A stretch of DNA of 64,000 nt, from the NCBI RefSeq assembly GCF_000471905.2, contig NW_006497560.1, positions 1,133,398-1,197,397 of the forward strand, read 5' to 3'. The stretch's first letter is position 1. The number at the start of each line of letters is the position of its first letter. The DNA is from Amborella trichopoda. Its lineage: Eukaryota > Streptophyta > Magnoliopsida > Amborellales > Amborellaceae. Position numbers and translations under genes: made by a program. This document shows positions 45,717-54,700 of this stretch, one piece after another. The notes beneath the pieces are model-generated. The model did not search any database. It saw only the letters and a list, made by a program, of their open reading frames with translations, and was not told the origin of the DNA.

Positions 45717-48700
45717 TCCTCATGTTATCATGAGCTATAAAATAGACATTGTACAATTCTGAAAGTTCCTGAATTGAAAATTTTCTTTTGATACAATATG
45801 TGGTGAAAATTTTAAATTTGTTTTGTTCTTAAAGAATTGACTGTCACACCTCAAGAATTTTAGTGTTATAAATCTTGGGGTGTGGCAGTAATGGTCTTAG
45901 GAACACAATGCAAGTGTACAAATTTCTTTGAAAAATAAAATACCCATGTTTAATGTTTCAAAAGTGATTTCTATGGTAAAAAATGAGCCATGTATTGTAA
46001 ATTGGTTCATCACTGCAAATAGAGAATCCATACCCTTTGGGCATCTTTAGAGGGCCACACTCACAAAATGTTTACTTATATCAACCCTTGGGGCACTTCA
46101 AATGGGCTGTGGCATGAGATTGTACTATTGAAAATTGGCAAACTCAGCAACACTCCTGCTTCATGTCCTGCTAAAGCTTAGGCAAATAATACTTTTCCTC
46201 CACCAATGCTATGTTTTTGGATTGCCCAAAATGGTCACCAAGATTACCACCGTGCGACTCCATAATTATGTTTATTGCAAAAACCTGTTGGGAATGCATG
46301 TGTACGGTAACATAAATTGCCATCCTGCAACATATATTTAAATGAAGGTTCATTGCCTTGCCTGCACCTTTCCCGTAGAGGCCTAACAAGGGGTCATCAG
46401 CATATTGGGTTTTTGAGCATCTCAAACCCAATGACTCTAGGGGTTAAAGTTATGGTAATAATAGATTATCGACTTAAAGTATCAGGTACTTGTTAATGAA
46501 CACCAAATTTATGCTCAAGGACAAATTTTTACTTGGAAAGAAAGCCACCCATGTAGCATGATGATTGAGCTTTCTTTGTGAGTTGAGGCATCAAAGGGAC
46601 TTCATGATTGGAGCACAAAACAAACATAATTTGAATGAGATAATTCATTCAATGCTTACCGCTTGCACAATGGCACGAAATTACCTTTCATAGACAATAT
46701 GGGTCCTTGCAATATTCAATTTTTCATTAGAAAATGCAATAGACCGTCCCTCTTGATGTAGAACAGCACCTATCCTGATATGAGGCATTACAATCCACCT
46801 CCAAAACTTCCTTAAAGTAGCAATGCTAGCACCAGTGGCACTTTAGTTTTCTTTTATAAAGCCCTATAGTTTTAAAAGCTGCCTTCCATTCATGAGTTGG
46901 GCACATCCAGATTTGATGCTACCTAGGAGAAGATAAAAGCATTGGACATGTTATCCACCAATCTCTTAGGTCTATTTTGGAGAAGATAAAAGCATTGGAC
47001 ATGTTATCCAACAAATCGTCAAGTTTAGGTATTGGAAAGCTGTATTTGATGGTTATCTCATTGATAGCTCTGTTGTCCAGACATGTATGCCATGATTTCA
47101 TTTTTCGGTTAAGAGGTTGGGATAGCACAAGGTCTCATGCTTTCTCAAGCTAGCTCATTCTTTAACAACTGATCCACTTGTCAATGTAGCTCCCCATGTC
47201 CTTTTGGGCTCATCTATTTAAGGCTAAACTAGGCAAACTTGAATGCTGATTTCTCTTGTTGAAGGCAAATCATAAGTAATTCATCCAGCATCATATCTTT
47301 AAATTCTTTCCGAGTTGTTCTGTGAGCCTTATTTATGACGAAGGAATATATGATGCCAGCTTGCTTAATCTCTATAAACTACTGCATAATAAAAAGGTTG
47401 GCATACTTTCCATTTTAACTTTGGGTTGTTCATCTTCTTTTAGAAATAGGACAGTCACCTTCACAGTGCCCTTCCAAAGCATGCAAGTATTCTTAGATCC
47501 ATTATGAATGGTTTCGCAGCTTGGTTTCGCAGCTTTCGCTGTCATATTGCCATGGTTGTCCAAGAAAAATACGGCATGCATCAGCAGGACCTATGTTTCG
47601 CTAAACCTTACCTGAATGAATTTTAGCTGTGGAGAAAGGAACAAGGCATCTCTTAGTAAGGAACTCAGTACCTTTCTTTAACTAAGAAATCTTGTAGGGC
47701 AGTGGGCATTTCCCAAAATTCAGCTTTAGGTTGTCCACCATGTCCATTGCTACCATATTTTCACATCTTGTGCTACAAACCTTCCCAATAGAAGTGCATC
47801 ATGCGTGGAAGCTATTAGTTCTCAACCAATGGTCTTCTTTAAATCTAGGGATAGTTATCACGTGCCAAACAACGAAGTACTTAACACTATTGGCACACTA
47901 ATCAGCTTCTTGCATGTCTGTATATGTTCATCAACTTTGCTTTTCATTTCTACTTCTTCGTCCTCATCACCATCAACTCGTTCATAAGCTTGCGGGTCAA
48001 AGGGCCTTTTTGTGCATTTTGATGAACAGTGGCCCTGTTCTCCACAGTTGAAGCACTTGAATGTGGCTCCTCAATGCGGCCTATTAGCAATTACATGACC
48101 TTGACCAGTACTCCCTCGTTGACTGTTTGGTTGGGCACTGGGTCGATTAGGGTAAGACCTGCCACTTTTGATCCATTAGGGCCTCGAGGTCGAGCTTGGT
48201 TCTCCTTGGTCACCAAAGTTGTCATCAAAGTTCTCTTTTGATGCTCTTCGACTTCCACAGCAAGTTGGTAGGCATCATCCCTTCAAGGGGTGTGAAGGGG
48301 GACTTGATCTTGAATGGAGAGATGTAACCTGCTAACATGGCAAGTAACAGACTGCTTGTCAGTCTCTCTCAAGTCAATTTGGGTCATGAACTGATAGAAG
48401 TCCTCTCATGCATGGATTTGTTACCTTGCTGGAGATTATTTAATCTCTGAAATAGGACCTGATTGCAATCAGATGGGATGGGGTTTTGTGCAACTTGCCT
48501 TGCGTCTTGTCCCATGAAGAAATCTTATCTTTGACTTTCCATTTGGACTTGCTTCCACCAAAGCAAAGCATGTCCTCTCAATTTCAAGCTCACAGACTTA
48601 GCCTTATATCTTCTGGCAACTCCCTCCTTCCATAAATTATTCAATGTTTCTAATTAATCTAGGAATTCATCGAGTTGTTAGCTGGCATGGAAATAATTCC

Positions 48701-51700
48701 ATGATAAAACTTGGTTCTAAGGCCCTTATGTGATTATTCTTAATTCGATTCTCCTTTATTCCTGAAGGAGCTTTTGAATTTTCAACTTCGTCATCCCATC
48801 CAACCTTTTCCAATGTGGTTGGAAGGGGTTCATGTCTATGTTCTGAACCATGAAGGGATGAAGATTTACATTTTCATGTGGTCGTTCTTGTGCTTCGCGA
48901 TGCAGCATAAGCTGCATTAATTAATCTATTTGTTGTTGGAGACCTTGGAAGCCTTATCACCATCCTCCTTGCCCTCCTCTTTGTTTGGCATGAACTCCTT
49001 TTGCTTTCATTGCACTCTCGAGATCGAAGTGGCCGCAAGTACCACCCTGAATCAATTTCCTCTGATTCCAAAATGATGTAAACCAATAGAAAGGCATTTT
49101 TCTTGTTAAAATCAATGGACACCAATGGTAACAGTAAACATAAGCTCGATGGAAGGAAGACTCAACAAGGAACGAAATAAAGACAAAAGTTCCGAAAGAA
49201 ATTATTCAACGTACTAGAGAGATCAATCAACAACTAGGAGGGAGCTCAAAAGAAGCTCTACACGTTTTAAAATTGTTCAATATTTAACACAAAACTGAAA
49301 CTTTGTCTTACCATGACGCCCCCTTAAATAAAATGCTCCAAAATTTTTCTGCAAGCTTTCTTTTTACTGTAATTGGACACCCAATTTATTTATCAACTCG
49401 TGGGTCTTTCCCTATTCATGGGGAAAGAAACCTATCTGTAGCAAACTGGAAACCGTGCACGGTTTCCCCAAAAATGCATGCTCCTAATGCGTGACACAAC
49501 TCCCAAAATCATGAAGACAATACCCAAAACAAATGCATGTACTATTTCAGAAGTAAGCATGCACCCACATATAGCATCAGTACTAAAATATCCAAGTTTA
49601 GGAGCTTTGCATCGCTGAGTGAAACCAGCTCTCTCAGTCAAGTAATGTAAAGACTCAGCTGGTTCTGTTCAAAATCCAGGGCATAATGGGGAGACACGGA
49701 TTTTGAGTCGACATGATGAGCTATAGAACATTGGTGTACAGTAACTACATTGGAGAGTAGGTGGAGGAAGGGCATTATCGTCGCCCATATCCCTCAAATA
49801 TGGATGAAGTTGCAGATACATTCACCAAATGCACTGGGAAGGATTCTATAAACTCTAAATCACTAGAAGTGAATGCTTGATCTACATTCCTATTGACCAA
49901 GGGATTGGTAAAAAAAGTAGTGTCTGTTTGCTGCAGGACACTATTGGAAATGTCTTTCTCTTTCTTACTTTCTTATGAAGTGAATGGAAAATGAGTTAGG
50001 CATTGTTGATGTTTCCTTTTATTTCAAGTGATATTATTAGTAGTGTAGAATATCATTTCTATGAGTGTTCTCTAAAGGCATTAAGGGCAACCAAATTGCC
50101 ATATGACTTTCAGTGACTAAGTAGGGAGTTTTCTCGTAGTGCTTTGCATCAAAGTTTTTAACAAGTCTTTGATTGCATATATGTATGTATATGTGCATGT
50201 GCACACGCACTTACATGCGTGAGCAGGCACATGCATGCAGGTGAAATGCTTTCAAGCTCCTAAAACCTTGGATCTATTATTCCCCAAATGGATGGTTCAG
50301 AGTCAGCCTTGAAAGGGAAATGATTTTGATAATTTTTGAGCTCCTAATCATTCTTTTTTATGGAGTAATCTTGGGGATCATCAAAGTCAACCTTTTCTCA
50401 AAAAAAAAATCTTGGGGATCATCAAAGATGATCTGGAAACTTTCTAATAAAACGACCCATCTAACCATCAATAATTTACCATCTATTCAAACAAGGTTTC
50501 TGTTTGTCGGCCTACTCATCTATTCATATAAGTCCTCTTTCTAAAGTCCATCTTAGAGATGGATATTGGATTAAAAAAATTTAGAGGTCAATAGTCTGTG
50601 CCGTGGTGGTTATGAATATAAAATAAAAATTATTTTTTAAAAATAAAATAATAGTTTTGATGTATTTTTCTAGGCCATTGATTTATGGATTTTCGTGGGA
50701 CCGCCACCTTTAACATCCATCTTTAAGATGGATGCTAGTTGTGTCAAGGGATGGACATGTAGAAGTGCATCCCCTTACTTGTGCTACACTTTTCCTAATA
50801 ATAATAGCACGTTTACTTTAGTTGCATTTGTGCATATTCTGAGATTTTATCTTTGGTTCATCAGGCTTCTGAGTTGCAAACAAATATGATGGAAGCAATG
50901 GAAGCTGTTGACATAGAGAAGCAGAAGCATAATAGTACCAGAATGGAAGCCCTTGCTTGCTTGGCTAAATTAGAGGTTTTGAATAGCGAATGTTGCTTTA
51001 GCTTTTTGTGATCATTCTATATATTTTATTATAATTTATATGGTATTGTTTTCCTTTTTGCCATCACAATGCGCTATGGTTAGTAGAATTAATAATGCAA
51101 CAGTATATCAGGAATATTTAGGTATTTATATCATATAATTGTTGCAGACTACAAATGCAGAACTTGCAAAATCTCTTGCAACAACGCAATGGAAGCTTGA
51201 GGTTGAGGTATGCCGAGCTTCACTAAATCGTTGCCATTTTCTTTTCTGCAATACTTGATGAGTTTGTCGCAGCTTTGAAGTGGATTTTAACTAATGAAAC
51301 CCAACTTAGTCCGTGTTAGACAACTTAAATTTTTCATCTGCTCAATTACATTTTCCACTTCTTTCTTCTGGTAGCTCTGTGTTGGGGGCCTTACTGTGAT
51401 ATTTCTGGTACCTGGCATTTTTTATTTTTCTCTTTATCTTATTATTTTAGGCATTTTTTTACCAGATATGTACTAATTAGTCCAATGTGTCGGCTACAGG
51501 GTTGTTATTGCCTTCTGCTTGAGGGTTTGTTATGTCTGAAAGTGTAGTAAAGAGATTTTTTTGAACATGAACCGAATAAAAAATAAATCAGAGAAGCACA
51601 CGTTGAAGGGACAAACTCACTCGAGATAGCATAAGAAATCAAGAACTTTCGTTGGGGCAAGCACTCATGATACACTCATTTAGTTTACATCCGGTCTTTT

Positions 51701-54700
51701 ATATAGAAAGGGCCACCTTTATCCATGATTACAAAGACATACAGAGACTCAAGAAAGAAAAAAAACAGGAAAAAAAGACCTTCTCATACAGAAACTCTAA
51801 TTTTCAGATACATCCTGTGTACCTTGCGTATGATGAGGGAGTCAAGCTGGTTTTCTCTCTATAGAACTCCTTAAATTTTGCTTCGATGTGGGATTCAATT
51901 CTCTCTATCTCTTTGGAAGTTATGAAGATTCTCTATATCAAGGAAGCTCTCACAGAGCTTTGGCTCTGAATCAACAAGATTATAGCTTGAGATCTTAGTT
52001 AGACTTGTTTCAAAATCATGCTCAACGCACCCTTTTTATATCGAGGGTTAAGGCTTGATGAGCAAGGAAGAACCTTCATTGATTTAGGAAGTATTCCTTT
52101 GTTAAATCTTCTGCTTCTAGAGTCTTCTGTCTTCAGGAGACACAAGAGGATGATTTTCTGGATATTACATGCCTTATCAAATGCATAACATGCTACTTAT
52201 GCATCAAAAGACCAAATATGGAAAGTTTTCCGTGAAGCTCTACTTGGCCTGAAAACCAGCAAGCTTGTTCACAAAATCATTTCCTTTTGGGAAGTCTTTA
52301 GTCACTGTCATGGATTAAACTTGACTGGCCATCAAAATATCGATCTAATAGTTTTTGTTGCACCCAGAATCTTGATGTATATCTCAAGATTTTTAAATAT
52401 TAAGTTGCTTTCCAAGACAAAGTTCAAGTGTATCAGAACTTTGCAAATTCCTTCCAATCTTGAATATAAATTTTCAAAACGGGTAAATTCTCCATAAATC
52501 ACCGTCTGATGTATTTTCCATGATATCTGTAATCAAATTGCACTAGATTTTTCCATATTTTTGAAAAATCTTCAATTTGGTTTCAAAAGGGAAAACCTTC
52601 TTTGTTCTTGCCCTAGTCTCATCAATTTACGTCAAACCTTATCATAGTTGATCAATCAAATTCTAAATATCCTCTCCAAGGTGTCATCTTCTTGCAATCT
52701 TGAGCCAAAAAGCACAAACCCAGTAGTTCACCTTGAGGCATGAGCTAAGACATAGGGCTCGTGGTGATCTTTCCAGAACCCCACAATTTTTCCATGAAAT
52801 GTAATGTAACATGTTCTACACACTATCCAGGCCTAAACAAGCCTCTGCAAAGTTGCACTATCTAGAATTGCAATTTACTCCTCATTCAAAATTGTCCTCC
52901 GTGTGTCTATGTTTGGCTATGCGTGTCTTGCAATGAACTTTTGGCAAGCTCATAAATGCTCAACAACTCATGGAGAAATTACGATTAAGCTTGAAGTATC
53001 ATACTCAATAAGCTTCATTTATTTTTAACATCCATGGCTAGGCCATCCGTTGCTCACCATGAACTTTCAAACCTTCATCAAATCTTTCCAAGCTTGATGA
53101 AACTTCTCAAGCTTTCTAATTGTATCATACCAAGCTCTCCACCAAGTTACAACATGATTGGGCATAATTTGGGCCACGAACCAAAAGTTCACTGTGAGAG
53201 TGCTCCTCACATTTGTGTGGCTCACAGTGAATTTTGGTAGACCCTTGAAGCCACTTCCAAATCTTATTATTTCTGTCAAATAACCATGGAATCCAAGCAT
53301 TCCCCAAAGTTTGCGACCATGTGGACTTCATTTGGTCTAGATCCAAAACGTTCACCACCAGGGGCCTATGCATGGACTAGGCTCGTGATGGACTTTGGAA
53401 ACCCATCAAGATGGACTCTGAACTTCGTCAGTTTTGGAGTCGAAGTTTATACTACTATTCAGGAGTATATTCACAGTTCTGATTTTTATAGAACTGCTTA
53501 TTATGACCTTCTGAGTCCATGACCATTTGGATATTTCCTGATTTATAACTATGTCTGGGCTCTTTTACAAACCACACCCAAACAATATTCTTTTCTAGGA
53601 TCATAAGTAAATAGCTAATATGGCAGTTGACTTCCCTCAAAAAATAAAAATAAAATATCGATAGCCAATATGGGAGTTGAAAAGATGTTTCCATGTTTAC
53701 ATGGTTGTTTGAGCCCCTGCCATTGTGGAAAGTCTAGCTGAGTCCTTTTAATAACGTCTATGTGTTGGAGCAATGGAATTGCAGTTCACTATTGAATTAT
53801 TTTTCTTAATTTTGACTTTTGGAGATTCGGGATAGTCATTGTATTTGGATTTAAATGAAATGCCATAAGGTACTCCTCTAGTTGTTGCCTTGTGCCATTC
53901 GATTTAAGATGTCGTTTGACTATACGGGATGAGGCTCGTGTTGTAAGGACTAAGGATTATTGTGTGCATTGGTTCTCAAGGGAACAACCTAAGTTGGCTG
54001 CTGTGCACTGGTGTTATTTTCACCATAGTTTGAACATATTAATATTTGGAACCATATCTACGCTTCCTTTCTGCATACGCAATTGTTACTGTCCATATAG
54101 GGTTTTCCGCACAAGATGATGTGGAATTCACTCTTTTTCTCTATCAATGGGGTATGTTTTTGGTGTTCCTCTCTCTCAAATCTTATCTTAAACTGGATTT
54201 AGGATTTCTATAGATAACCCTTTATATGTTATTGAGATAGAAAAGGAATTACATAGGTTTTACATTGTCAAGCTTAAAGCACCTGTCCAGTTGATCTGGT
54301 GCAAATATCATGTGCAAAAGCTTTTTCCTCTTTCAGGTGCTCTTATTCCATAGAAAATGCAATTAGGTTGTCCTTTTGCAATTCCTTTCCTCCATAGGTT
54401 CTTAATACTTGATATGGACGTCAACAGGTTTAGGAGCCTTTAAGTGGTCGATATGTGTACTTCAGAGTGCCTTTTTTAGGTTAGTAAGCTTGTGTGGTTT
54501 AAACCCTTGACCTTACATTCCTAACACCCCTGACTTACATTGCAAACTTCACAGTGCCTTACATCATCAAATTGAACAGTGTGCTGTAGGTGGGTTGTAT
54601 TGAAATTCTTTTAACACAAACATCCACATATTTTGATGCTTAGCTCTGTTGAGTCTACCTCTCAGGCCTCAAAAAACTTCCATTCCAAGCTGAATTACAT

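Larger units (their letters stand above)
42777..45887 (+). repeat. Element B-right LTR, inverted relative to B-left (3.1 kb)
   Basis: It runs TGTAACGACTC to GGGGTGTGGCA. It is the reverse complement of B-left along both its parts, and related to LTRs A and C. It carries the 15-bp array (43590-43850), a LINE fragment (43857-44093), an array of GATAAGATATGTGTGCATG units (44095-44470), the 33-bp subrepeats (44915-45010), TA microsatellites and an N gap. No matching 5-bp duplication was found. Confidence 0.83.
45888..49083 (-). mobile_element. Element E: degenerate Ty3/gypsy internal region
   Basis: Minus-strand order is a primer-site-like TGGAATCAGAGG at 49069-49080, gag, zinc knuckle, protease region, reverse transcriptase, RNase H and integrase down to about 46150. 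The 5' LTR should begin at TGATGTAAACC (49084) and extend rightward, but its far end and the 3' LTR were not identified. The B-right LTR abuts its left edge. It is heavily mutated. Confidence 0.7.
17573..50864 (+). other. GC2 intron 2 (33,292 bp), transposon-filled
   Basis: It is bounded by GAG|GTCACA and TTCATCAG|GCTTCT. The flanking exons join as QQAQE-ASELQTNMME, the expected continuous GC2 sequence, so the large interval is one intron. It holds element D with a nested hAT, two B LTRs with LINE pieces, a Ty3 integrase fragment and element E, each annotated separately. Confidence 0.85.

Noticed and set aside
49790..49890. Possible copia RNase H end (MDEVADTFTK resembling QLADIFTK)
   Set aside because: The match is a few residues long, with no neighbouring copia domain. 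Too weak to annotate.
51530..53040. Candidate solo LTR in intron 4
   Set aside because: It looks LTR-like and TGTCTG...TTAACA ends can be drawn, but the flanking 5 bp do not match and no second copy is in the window.
53034..53522. Overlapping open frames in intron 4
   Set aside because: No recognisable domain, frames conflict on both strands, and they do not extend GC2.
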